Under the pieces are notes generated by a model, which saw only the letters and a list, made by a program, of their open reading frames with translations, was not told the DNA's origin and searched no databases. From Nonomuraea soli (GTDB taxonomy: Bacteria > Actinomycetota > Actinomycetes > Streptosporangiales > Streptosporangiaceae): 64,000 nucleotides of DNA. The stretch spans positions 261,875 through 325,874 of the forward strand of contig NZ_JACDUR010000008.1 in assembly GCF_013761175.1 (NCBI RefSeq), given 5' to 3'. Of this stretch, positions 33,798-43,037 are shown in pieces (positions within the stretch are counted from its first letter, which is position 1; every line of letters starts with the position of its first letter). The translations under genes were made by a program, and so were the position numbers.

Positions 33798-35842
33798 GCC
33801 TCGTCCCGCAGGAACGGCAGGGATTCGCGGAGCGAGCGTGCGGACGGGTGGTCGGGGCCGAGAGTGAGATCCAGGTCGAGGTCGATCCGGGCGCCCAGCG
33901 GCCGCAGGCGGTCGGTGTCGCCGGTGGAGACGCAGGCCAGGACGAGCTGGGAGCGCACGGTGATGGCGCTGTCGTGGTCGAGGCCGAAGCGGCCGGCCTT
34001 GTGGGCGTGCTCCTCTTCCAGGAGCGGGATCGCGGGCGTGAAGTCGCGTGCTCCCATGTAGGCGTCGATGAGCCGGGCGCGGGCGGTGCTGGTTCTGGGG
34101 TCGTCGGCGCCGTGGTCGCGCAAGCATGTGGTGTAGGCGTCTTCGAGCAGCGGGATCGCGGACGATCCTGTCGTCCGCGGACGAAGCTCGGCGAGCTTTT
34201 CCGTGATCCGCTGGAGCAGGTGGTGGCCGGGTCCGAGAACCGGCGCGGCTTCGGCGATGATCCGTTCGAACAGGGCGGCGGCCTCATCGGACCGCCGGGC
34301 CGCATGAAGGGCGTCGGCCAGGTTCACCCGCGCCTCGATGGCGAGCGGAGCGTCGGCGCCGAATTCGGCGGCGTAGCGGGCCATGCGCTCCCTCAGGAAC
34401 GCGAGCGCGGACTCATGGTCACCCAGGCAGCCGTGGGCGACGGCCAGGTTGTTCTCCAGCTGGAACAGGACCTCGCGCGACTCCTGGTCCACCCAGGTGT
34501 GACCGGCGTCCAGGGCGCGCTCGAAGACGACGATCGCCTTCTCGTGCTGGTTCCAGACGAGGAACTGGGAGCCGACGATACCGAGCAGGAGCACCATGTC
34601 CGAGGTGTCGTCCTCGGGCGGGAAGTGCTCCAAGAGCGCCTCGGCGTGCGGGACGAACGGGTTGAGCAGGCGGAAGGCCTGAGGTTCGCCCATGAGCGGC
34701 TCCGTCGCCTCCCGCAGGAGGTGGAGCGCCTGGTCGCGGGCTTGGGCGATCTCCTCGGGGCTGCGGCGGGGACCCGGCGTGCGGGCGAGCGCCTGCACCC
34801 GCCTGTGCACCGAGATGGTGCCGTCCGCGAGAGAGATCAGGCGGTAGTCGGCGAGCGTGTCGAGCGCGGCACCGAGCACGGGTTCGGGAAGGAGCGGGGT
34901 GAGGAGCGACCGGGGGATGTCGTCGGGGCTCCACCACGCGAGGACCCGCAGCAGGCGGGCGGCCTCCGGGCTGAGCCGGTCGAGGGTGATGTGCCACAGG
35001 CGGGTGACGGCGTGTTCGGCGTCGCTGTCGAGCGGCTCGGAGGTGTCGAGGAGCCGCAGGGACTCCGCGGGGCTCAGACCGGTCTGCAGCAGGTACGCGC
35101 CGACCTGTTCGATGGCGAGCGGCAGGTAGTCCAGGTCGGCGCACAGATCGGCCGCGCCGGCCAGGTCGGTGACGTCGGAGACCCGCCGGAGTAACTCCAC
35201 CGCCTCGTCCGGCCGGAGGACGTCGAGCCTGACGGGGACGGCGATCTGCCGCCAACCTCCGGTGCGCTGCGTGGTGATGAGGAAACGGCCGTTGCGGGCG
35301 GTCGCCAGGAGGGCACGGACGTCGGCCTGGTCGGCGACGTTGTCGAGGATCAGGAGCCACTCGTCGTGGCTGGACAGCCAGCTGGTCGCCCAGGACGCGG
35401 CGCTCTCCTCGGGCCACTCCGCCAGGGCGGGCTGCAGGGCGACGGCCAGATCGGCGAGGCCCGTGGCCAACGACGCGGGCGAGTCGGCGGTGATCCACCA
35501 CATGATGCCGGGGTCGGTGCGCCGCCGGTCGGCCCAGTGGGCGGCCAAGGCACTCTTGCCGATGCCGTCGAGGCCGTGCGCGGCGTAGATGACCGCACTT
35601 CCCGGTCCGGCGAGCGCCTGGTCGAGCAGGGCGAGTTCTGCGGTGCGGCCGACGAAGGTCCGCAGATGGAACGGCAGCCGCACCAGTCGTTCCGGACCGC
35701 GGACGTCACCGGCCGCCCGGACGGAACCGGGGGAGAGGTCGTAGTGGACGCTGGTGCTCACGTCGGTGGCCTTGGCCGCCACGACGCTGGCGGGCCCGAT
35801 GGCGGCGAGGTTCTGTGGCTTCGGCTTCCTGCGAAAGATCAT
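33794..35842 (-). CDS. STAND-type NTPase with TPR repeats (NB-ARC-like)
   Basis: 682 residues; ATG 35842 has AAGGGG at good spacing. Residues 1-50 contain VHYDLSPGSVRAAGDVRG. The NTPase module begins FVGRTAELALLDQAL (about 63-77), Walker A HGLDGIGKSAL (about 89-99), Walker B EWLLILDNVAD and sensor RFLITTQRT, continuing through a winged-helix-like stretch. The C-terminal half is helical TPR-type repeats (EKAIVVFERALDAGH, ALAFLRERMARYAAEFGAD, EAAALFERIIAEAAPVLG, IPLLEEAYTTCLRDHGADD-like). This is the architecture of signalling NTPases in bacterial conflict, regulation or programmed death. A dedicated sensor or toxin domain is missing, so the downstream membrane protein is the best effector candidate. 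Confidence 0.87.
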   Translation of the reverse strand: MIFRRKPKPQNLAAIGPASVVAAKATDVSTSVHYDLSPGSVRAAGDVRGPERLVRLPFHLRTFVGRTAELALLDQALAGPGSAVIYAAHGLDGIGKSALAAHWADRRRTDPGIMWWITADSPASLATGLADLAVALQPALAEWPEESAASWATSWLSSHDEWLLILDNVADQADVRALLATARNGRFLITTQRTGGWRQIAVPVRLDVLRPDEAVELLRRVSDVTDLAGAADLCADLDYLPLAIEQVGAYLLQTGLSPAESLRLLDTSEPLDSDAEHAVTRLWHITLDRLSPEAARLLRVLAWWSPDDIPRSLLTPLLPEPVLGAALDTLADYRLISLADGTISVHRRVQALARTPGPRRSPEEIAQARDQALHLLREATEPLMGEPQAFRLLNPFVPHAEALLEHFPPEDDTSDMVLLLGIVGSQFLVWNQHEKAIVVFERALDAGHTWVDQESREVLFQLENNLAVAHGCLGDHESALAFLRERMARYAAEFGADAPLAIEARVNLADALHAARRSDEAAALFERIIAEAAPVLGPGHHLLQRITEKLAELRPRTTGSSAIPLLEDAYTTCLRDHGADDPRTSTARARLIDAYMGARDFTPAIPLLEEEHAHKAGRFGLDHDSAITVRSQLVLACVSTGDTDRLRPLGARIDLDLDLTLGPDHPSARSLRESLPFLRDEA

Positions 35843-36311
35843 GCACCACCCCTTGGTGTCGGACCCGCTGACGCCAGTATCGCGGGATCCGCCTCGGGCC
35901 GCCCTTCTCTTCGGCATCCCACCTCGCTTCGGCATCCCACGTGTCCCACGCGTCCCATGTGCCCCCGCGTCCCAAGTGGTCCCGAGGCATCCCCCGGACC
36001 GCCGCAGCCCTAGTGGTACGGCACGGCGCCCGCTGGTGGGTGACGCCGGGGCACGCGTTGTCGGTTGCCGAACTCTCACCCCGAAGTCTCAGGCCGAAGT
36101 CTCAGGCCGAAGTCTCAGGCCGAAGTCTCACGCCGAAGTCTCACGCCGTCGGGCCTGCGTCACGGGCTGCCGAAGCCACACGCCGCCGCGCCGCCATCGC
36201 GGGGCCGCTGATTCCTACGGCGACGGCTTGCCTCGCGGGCTGCTGGGCTGAGGGCGTCAGCGATCTTCATGCGCGCCGCTCGCCCGTCATCACAAGCGAA
36301 GGGGGCGTCGG
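35843..36311. other. 469-bp intergenic region upstream of the NTPase operon
   Basis: No gene is supported in any frame. The part next to the NTPase gene (about 35905-36000) is rich in the word TCCCA (CTTCGGCATCCCAC appears twice; further copies follow). The middle holds a six-copy 13-bp tandem repeat (36068-36145). The right part shows no feature I recognise. Given the compactness of the rest of the window, this is an unusually long non-coding stretch and probably regulatory. Confidence 0.7.
36068..36145. repeat. 13-bp tandem repeat array (6 copies)
   Basis: Five copies of CCGAAGTCTCAGG or CCGAAGTCTCACG occupy 36081-36145 (three, then two), preceded by one diverged copy CCGAACTCTCACC (36068-36080). 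The 13-bp period is not a multiple of three and the array lies outside genes, so it is not a protein repeat. Confidence 0.95.
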
Positions 36312-36743
36312 CTAGCCGTCGGCGGCCCAGCCGTGGGTGCGCTTGAGTCGGGCCGCGACACGGGCGAAGCGCTCGGGGTGCAGGACCGCGCCCTCGCGCC
36401 TGATGTCGTCCTCGTCGAGCACGAACACTCTGTCTAGTCGCAGGTAGGAGACGCGGCCGTCGTTGCCCCAGGAGCCCAGCTCCAGCCAGTCGGGTCCGTC
36501 GTCGCCCTTGCTGGACAGCATCATGCCCAGCAGCCTGCGCCCGGCGCGGCCGACGATGAGGAGCGGGCGGTCCTTGCCGCGCGCCGGGTCCTCCTCGTAG
36601 GGCACCCAGGCCCAGACGACCTCTCCCGGGTCGGCCATGCCGTCGAGGTCGGGCGTGTAGGCCAGCGAGGCGGCGCGGTCGATGGAGTAGATCTCACGGA
36701 CCGCGCCCCGCTGCGGCCGGGGATCGTCTTCGTAGAAGCCCAC
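36312..36743 (-). CDS. PemK/MazF-like protein without adjacent antitoxin
   Basis: 143 residues from a GTG start. Core features match the PemK/MazF SH3-like fold: GEVVWAWVPYEEDPARGKDRPLLIVG (here split: GEVVWAWVPYEED, GKDRPLLIVG), followed by LLGMMLSSKGDD and WLELGSWGNDGRVSYLRLDRVFVLD. In true toxins this domain cleaves RNA; in actinobacteria many standalone homologues of this length are not proven toxins. No small antitoxin gene lies on either side: upstream is the AraC gene (19-bp gap), downstream the repeat-bearing intergenic region. Family resemblance is good; toxin function is uncertain. Confidence 0.75.
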   Translation of the reverse strand: MGFYEDDPRPQRGAVREIYSIDRAASLAYTPDLDGMADPGEVVWAWVPYEEDPARGKDRPLLIVGRAGRRLLGMMLSSKGDDGPDWLELGSWGNDGRVSYLRLDRVFVLDEDDIRREGAVLHPERFARVAARLKRTHGWAADG

Positions 36744-36762
36744 GGAGGGAGCCTAAGGGTGA

Positions 36763-37971
<1,209 letters not shown>

Positions 37972-38059
37972 AGCAGGGAACCTACGCCCGCCCACCGACA
38001 GTTTCGCGGCCGCAAGGATGTTCAAGACCGGGCGCGCCCGCCGGGGCGAGGCTGGGGGC

Positions 38060-38407
38060 ATGAACACGATCTCAGCGTTGGTCATCGACTGTGCGGCTCC
38101 CGACCGGCTCGTGACCTTCTACCAGAAGGTGCTCGGCGGAGAGGTCAGCAGCGACCCGGACTTCTCTTCGCTCAACACCGGCCGGATGAGCCTCAGCTTC
38201 CAGCGGGTCGACGGCTACGAGCCGCCGGCGTGGCCGGGCGGGGGCAAGCACGCCCACCTGGACCTGGCGGTCGACGACGTGCAGGCGGCCGTCGACGAGC
38301 TGGTGAGCCTGGGCGCCAGTAGGCCGGAGCATCAGCCGGGCGGCGACGGCTGGGTGGTGCTGCGCGATCCGGAGGGGCATCTGTTCTGCGTCGCGCAGAA
38401 TTCCTGA
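38060..38407 (+). CDS. VOC (glyoxalase/bleomycin resistance) superfamily protein
   Basis: 115 residues, ATG preceded by GAGGCTGGGGG. Two beta-alpha-beta-beta-beta modules: ALVIDCAAPDRLVTFYQKVLGGEV at the N-terminus and HAHLDLAVDDVQAAVDELVSLGA, with the closing motif WVVLRDPEGHLFCVAQ containing the metal-ligand-type Glu. The pattern is that of the large Glyoxalase_6 group in actinobacteria, whose substrates are mostly unknown. It is divergent from the microsatellite-bearing AraC gene and may be its target. Confidence 0.88.
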   Translation: MNTISALVIDCAAPDRLVTFYQKVLGGEVSSDPDFSSLNTGRMSLSFQRVDGYEPPAWPGGGKHAHLDLAVDDVQAAVDELVSLGASRPEHQPGGDGWVVLRDPEGHLFCVAQNS

Positions 38408-38471
38408 GCGGGAGACGGAGTCCGCGTTCTGCCCTGGATGAGGGGCTCACACTCTCCGCTTAGATGGAGGG

Positions 38472-41400
38472 GTGATCGACGAGCTGGAGTCCCTGTCGCA
38501 CCCCGACCGCTGCCGTCGTCTGTCCGAGCTGGCCAGGTCCGGGGAGCCGCTGCCGCTCGGCGAGCTGGCGGGCGGCGGGCCGTACGAGCGGGGCATCGCC
38601 CTGACCCTGGCCGTCCACCGTGCCAGGACGGGGACGGGCGGCACGGACGTGGTCGTGGCGGCCGTCAGGGATCCGGATCCGCGCATCGCCGCCAGGGCGA
38701 TGCGCGCCGCCGCGGCCCTGGGCAGGATGGACGCGCTGTTCGAGGTGGTGGCGACGGGTTCGGCCGCCGCGCGGGAGACGGTCTACCGCGTGGTGCGCGG
38801 CCGCCGCGACAGCGAGGCCGCAGGCGCCCTGATCGATGTGGTCAGACCCCGGTGGGGCGACGGCGAGGCCGCCGTGCTGCTCCCGGCCTGCGACGGGGAC
38901 CGGGCCGGGCGGCTCGTGGACGAGCTGGCCCACGCGGTTCGTAACTGGGGCGCGGTGGCCAGGGCGCATCCCGACGTGTTCCTCGATCACGCCGCCCGCA
39001 CGCTGCGCGTCCTGCCGGGCAGCCTGCTCCGGGAGTGGTGGGAGCGTCACGGCGCGGCCGTGCAGGTGGCGGCGAGGTCGCGTCCGTCCGCGACTCTGGA
39101 GCTGATCGAGGCGTACTGGGTGCCTGAGGCCTGGCCGCGCGATCCCCGGCCGCTCGTGACCGCGGAACCGGACCGGGTGATCGCCTTCCTGACGCACCCG
39201 GACAGGAAGGCGTTCCTGACGCGTACGGTGCGCGACCGGGGGGTGGTCAGGCGCCTGGCCGTGCTCGCCGATGACCGGCTGGCCCCGGTGGCGCGGGCTC
39301 TCGCCGACGACCCCCACGTTCTGGCGCGGCTGCTGGCCGGGATCGCGCCGAGCCGCCGCGCGCACCTGTTCGACGTGGCCATGACCGGCCGCGACCTGTC
39401 CGAGGCGCACCTGATCGACGAGATCATGGACGTCCTGCCGTACGAACGCAGGAGTGCCGAGGCGCGCAGGATGGCGGGCACGCGCGCGGTGGCCGACCGT
39501 CCGCAGAGCCGGGTCGCCGTGGCGGCGTTCCTGCCGTACGCCGAGGCCGAGACGGTCGTGCGCCCCTGGACCCGCCGTCCCGACGCGGAGGAACGGGCAC
39601 TCGGATACCGAAGCCTGATCGCCGCGGCGGGGCGTCAGCGCGACCCGGCAGTCCTCGCCCGGCTGCTGTCGTCAATGGACCGCCTGCGCAACGAGCAGGA
39701 TCCGGTGCGCCAGGCGGCGCTCGACGAGCTGACGAGGGTGCCGCCGAGCCTGTTCGGCCCCGAGCACCTGCCGGCGCTGGAGCGCCTGACGCGCGACGCC
39801 CTCGGCGCCCGGGACCTGTCGTATGGCACCAGGTACAGCCTGACGCGCCTGGGCGACAGGATCTTCGCCCAGGGGGCGGCGGGCGGCCACGGTGAGCTGG
39901 TGGAGTTCGCCCTCCATGCCACCGAGCTGCTGACCGAGCACGCGGGCAGGCTGACGATCGGCGATCTGCGCCCGCTGCTGCGGCGCGGCCAGGAGGCCGG
40001 ACTGGTCGGGCGCCTGACCCCGTGGCTGCGCTCCCAGGCCGCCCGCGACGAGCACGAGCTGGCGCTGAGCCTGGCCAGAGGCCTCGGCAGGCGCGGCCAC
40101 GGGCTGGCGCCGCTGCAGGAGGCGCTGGAGCAGGCCACCCGTTCCCGCCACGACGGCGTCGCCAGGGCGGCCGTCAGGGCGTGGCTGGAACCGCCGCACA
40201 CCCGCGAGCCGCGCGCCGAGGCATTGATCGCGCGCGATCCCTCGGCGGCCGTCCTGCCCGAGGTCTTCGCCGTCCTGGCCCATCGCCGCACCGACCTGCT
40301 CGGCGTGGTCCTCGGCGCGCAGGCGCCCACGGGACGCTTCGCCAAGGTGCGCGTGCTGCCCGTCGCGAGCGACGTGGCGCTGGCGCGCTGGACGGCCCGC
40401 CAGCGCGCCAGGTACGCCGAGCTGCTCGTCGGCTTCGCCACCCGGCGCGCCGTCCCCGACACCGAGCGGGCCGCCGCGATCAGGCGGCTGGGCGAGGTCG
40501 AGGCGCTGCGGCCCTTCCTCGACTCCGGCCACGACCTGCTGCGCCGCGCCGCCCTCACCGCCCTGCCCTGGACCTCGAGCCCGCAGGACGCGCTGACGCT
40601 CCTCCTGGAACGCATCGCCGGCGTCGACGCCCACGTGGCCGCCTCCGCCGCCGCCCGCGCCGCGCGGTTCGTGCCACCGGCCGACCTGGCCGCCCCGCTG
40701 GCCGCGGTGCTCGCCGGGGGCAAGGTGACCGCCCGCAAGGAGGCCGTACGGCTGGCCGCCCGCTTCTCCGTGCCCGGCGTGGTGACCTGGGACGACTCCC
40801 AGCACATCGACGTGCGCAGGGCGATGGCCTCCTCCGCCGCGCAGTACCTGCTCGACCGCGACGAAGGCTGGCAGGTGCTGCGCCGCGCCACCGAGGAGGG
40901 CCTGGCCGACGTCCTGGGCGAGCGCCGCCCCCTCGACCTGCCCCCTGCCGCCCGCGAGCGGTACGCCGACCTGCTGGCCGCGGCCGTGCGCGAGCAGCCG
41001 GAGAAGGCCGAGGTGCTGACCGCCCTGTCGAGGTTCGCCCCGTTCGCCCCGCGAGCGCTGGAGATCCTGGGGACCCTCGCCCGCGACCTGGAACGCTCGC
41101 GGCTCCCGGAGTCCGCCCTGCTGGCCCTGGCCGGGCTGGCCGCCGGGGGAGTCGGCGGGCGCGAGCTGGTCGAGACGATCGAGGCCCTGGCCGGGGCGCA
41201 TGACCAGCCCGACGCGGAGCCGGGGCGCGACCTGCCGGCCCTGCGGCGCCTGCGCTCGCTCGTCACGGTGTCGATCCAGCTGATCCACAACCGGCCGTGG
41301 CCGATCGCCGGGCTGATCGCGCCCGCGCTCCCCGCCGACCTGGGAGCCGAGCTGCTGGCCGCCTCGGTGCGCTGGGAGGCGCCCGACCTCGACGCCATCC

Positions 41401-41672
41401 GCCCCAGCGGGGTGCTGGCCGCGCTGGAGGTGGGCGGCGCCCTGGCCGGTTCCGCCGGACGCGTCAGCCCCTCCCTGGTGCTCCCGCACGCCAGGCGGCT
41501 CGCCGAGGGGCCGGCGACGACGGCGTTGCTGGCCTGCGCCCTGGTCGAGAGCTGCGGCCCTCGCGTGTCGTGGCCGCGGCCGTGGCGCGACCTGCTCAGG
41601 ACCCTGCGCGCGCACCCCGATCCCGAGGTGGTCTACCGGGCCCGCCAGATCTTCACCGCCGCCGAGGTCTAG
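38472..41672 (+). CDS. Giant HEAT-like alpha-solenoid protein of unknown function
   Basis: 1066 residues, rich in Ala, Leu and Arg, almost entirely helical, with repeated units resembling HEAT/armadillo repeats (for example DPDPRIAARAMRAAAALG, RLGEVEALRPFLDSGHDLLRRAALTAL, ASAAARAARFVPPADLAAPL). There is no signal peptide, membrane segment or catalytic motif that I can recognise. Long single HEAT proteins of this kind are scattered in actinobacteria as hypothetical proteins and presumably act as scaffolds. The GTG is 1 nt from GGAGG, too close for ribosome binding; TTAGAT (38460-38465) ends 6 nt upstream, so a leaderless start is likely. Confidence 0.8.
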   Translation: MIDELESLSHPDRCRRLSELARSGEPLPLGELAGGGPYERGIALTLAVHRARTGTGGTDVVVAAVRDPDPRIAARAMRAAAALGRMDALFEVVATGSAAARETVYRVVRGRRDSEAAGALIDVVRPRWGDGEAAVLLPACDGDRAGRLVDELAHAVRNWGAVARAHPDVFLDHAARTLRVLPGSLLREWWERHGAAVQVAARSRPSATLELIEAYWVPEAWPRDPRPLVTAEPDRVIAFLTHPDRKAFLTRTVRDRGVVRRLAVLADDRLAPVARALADDPHVLARLLAGIAPSRRAHLFDVAMTGRDLSEAHLIDEIMDVLPYERRSAEARRMAGTRAVADRPQSRVAVAAFLPYAEAETVVRPWTRRPDAEERALGYRSLIAAAGRQRDPAVLARLLSSMDRLRNEQDPVRQAALDELTRVPPSLFGPEHLPALERLTRDALGARDLSYGTRYSLTRLGDRIFAQGAAGGHGELVEFALHATELLTEHAGRLTIGDLRPLLRRGQEAGLVGRLTPWLRSQAARDEHELALSLARGLGRRGHGLAPLQEALEQATRSRHDGVARAAVRAWLEPPHTREPRAEALIARDPSAAVLPEVFAVLAHRRTDLLGVVLGAQAPTGRFAKVRVLPVASDVALARWTARQRARYAELLVGFATRRAVPDTERAAAIRRLGEVEALRPFLDSGHDLLRRAALTALPWTSSPQDALTLLLERIAGVDAHVAASAAARAARFVPPADLAAPLAAVLAGGKVTARKEAVRLAARFSVPGVVTWDDSQHIDVRRAMASSAAQYLLDRDEGWQVLRRATEEGLADVLGERRPLDLPPAARERYADLLAAAVREQPEKAEVLTALSRFAPFAPRALEILGTLARDLERSRLPESALLALAGLAAGGVGGRELVETIEALAGAHDQPDAEPGRDLPALRRLRSLVTVSIQLIHNRPWPIAGLIAPALPADLGAELLAASVRWEAPDLDAIRPSGVLAALEVGGALAGSAGRVSPSLVLPHARRLAEGPATTALLACALVESCGPRVSWPRPWRDLLRTLRAHPDPEVVYRARQIFTAAEV

Positions 41673-41724
41673 CGGCGCGAGAAGCCGGCGAACGTCCCGC
41701 CGGAGCCGTGGGCGAGCGAGACCC

Positions 41725-41904
41725 CTATCCCCAGGAGAGTGCCCCGGTCGGGCAGCCGGTCACCGCCCGCCGTACCTCGGGCACGCCTGACGCCTCCGCC
41801 AGGAGGATCACGCGGCCGTCGTCGGGATCCTGGCCGAAGAACCGCGGCGCCCAGGTGACGCACTGGCCGGCGGCGGCGCAGCGCTCGCGGTCCACGACGA
41901 TCAC
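41725..41904 (-). CDS. 3Fe-4S ferredoxin (P450 redox partner)
   Basis: 59 residues. GTG 41904 overlaps the P450 stop as GTGA and sits 7 nt from GGAGG; GTG 41907 is a less well spaced alternative. The sequence IVVDRERCAAAGQCV, then RFFGQDPDDGRVIL, and TGCPTGALSWG matches short actinobacterial 3Fe-4S ferredoxins of the P450-SU1/SU2 type, with three visible cluster cysteines and the CP pair. It is translated with the upstream P450 and should deliver electrons to it. Confidence 0.9.
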   Translation of the reverse strand: MIVVDRERCAAAGQCVTWAPRFFGQDPDDGRVILLAEASGVPEVRRAVTGCPTGALSWG

Positions 41905-43034
41905 CACGTCACCTCCAGCCGGTGCACGCCGTAGATGGCCATCTGGTCGCGGAAGGGCACGCTCGACAGCGGCACCGCCAGGCGCAGCTCCGGCAGCCGC
42001 CGCAGCAGCGCGGGGAAGGCGATGTCCAGCTCCATGCGGGCCAGGTTCTGCCCGAGGCACTGGTGCGCGCCGAACCCGAACGCCAGGTGGTGGGTGCGCG
42101 GCCGGGTGACGTCGAGTTCCTGCGGCCGCTCGCACACCGACGGATCCCGGTTGGCGGCCCCCAGCGACGAGGTGACGAACTCGCCCGCGGCCACCTGGCG
42201 CCCGCCGATCTCCACCGGCTCGGTGGCCAGCCGGTACAGCCCGACGTCCACCACCGACAACCATCGCAGCAGCTCGTCGACCGCGTCCGGGGCCTTGCCC
42301 TCCCTGACCAGCTCCAGCTGGGCGGGATGCTCCAGCAGGGCCAGCGTGCCCAGGGCGAGCACGTTGGCGGTGGTCTCGTGCCCGGCCACCAGCAGCAGGA
42401 CCGCCAGCCCGACCAGTTCCTCCTCGGTCAGGCCCGTGCCGATCATGTCGGCCAGCAGGCCGGGGCCGGGCGGCCGGCGCAGCAGCTCGACCAGGTACGC
42501 CGACAGGTCCAGCAGGGCGGCGTCGCTCTGCTCGGCGGTGGTGTCCATGCGCATCAGCTCGGCGCCGGCCCGCTGGAACCGCTCCCGCTCGGCGTACGGC
42601 ACGCCGAGCAGCTCGCAGATCACCAGCGACGGGATGGGCAGCGCGAAGTGCGTGACCAGGTCGGCGGGCCGGGGCTGGGCGGCCAGGTGGTCGAGCTGGT
42701 CGGCGACGATCTGCTCGATCCTGGGCCGCAGCGCCTTCATGCGCTGCACGGTGAACCGCCCGGTGACCAGGCGGCGCAGCCGGGTGTGGCGGGGCGGGTC
42801 CATCTGGATGAACATGCCGGGGATCGGCTCGGTCCTGTGCAGCGGGACGCCGTGCGAGCCGCCGTCGATCTCGGAGCTGAACCTGGCGTCGCCGTACACC
42901 TGCCTGACCAGGTCGTGACGGGAGACGAACCAGATCTCGTCGCCGGTGTCCAGCCGTACCTTGGTCATCGGCTCGTCGGCGGCGCCGTCGGGCGGGCCGA
43001 ACGGGCACGATCGTGTGGTCGGAAGCTCTCTCAT
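41901..43034 (-). CDS. Cytochrome P450
   Basis: 377 residues. I-helix oxygen motif LLVAGHETTANVLA, K-helix ELLRW (ExxR), heme loop FGFGAHQCLGQNLAR with the cysteine ligand, and DPPRHTRLRRLV near the C-helix. The length and motifs fit bacterial class I P450s (CYP105/107-like), which hydroxylate secondary metabolites or xenobiotics. The ATG is 3 nt after the SARP regulator stop and the stop overlaps the ferredoxin start, so the three genes form one tightly coupled operon. No biosynthetic cluster surrounds it; the substrate cannot be inferred. Confidence 0.94.
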   Translation of the reverse strand: MRELPTTRSCPFGPPDGAADEPMTKVRLDTGDEIWFVSRHDLVRQVYGDARFSSEIDGGSHGVPLHRTEPIPGMFIQMDPPRHTRLRRLVTGRFTVQRMKALRPRIEQIVADQLDHLAAQPRPADLVTHFALPIPSLVICELLGVPYAERERFQRAGAELMRMDTTAEQSDAALLDLSAYLVELLRRPPGPGLLADMIGTGLTEEELVGLAVLLLVAGHETTANVLALGTLALLEHPAQLELVREGKAPDAVDELLRWLSVVDVGLYRLATEPVEIGGRQVAAGEFVTSSLGAANRDPSVCERPQELDVTRPRTHHLAFGFGAHQCLGQNLARMELDIAFPALLRRLPELRLAVPLSSVPFRDQMAIYGVHRLEVTW

Positions 43035-43037
43035 GCC

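Noticed and set aside
36068..36145. 13-bp repeats as a CRISPR array
   Set aside because: Units are directly adjacent with no spacers and there are no cas genes.
36312..36743. A complete PemK/MazF toxin-antitoxin pair
   Set aside because: Only the PemK-like gene is present; no antitoxin-sized gene with DNA-binding features lies on either side.
41669..41863. 64-codon minus-strand frame overlapping the ferredoxin end
   Set aside because: It is an alternate frame of the ferredoxin gene without its own start signal or homology.
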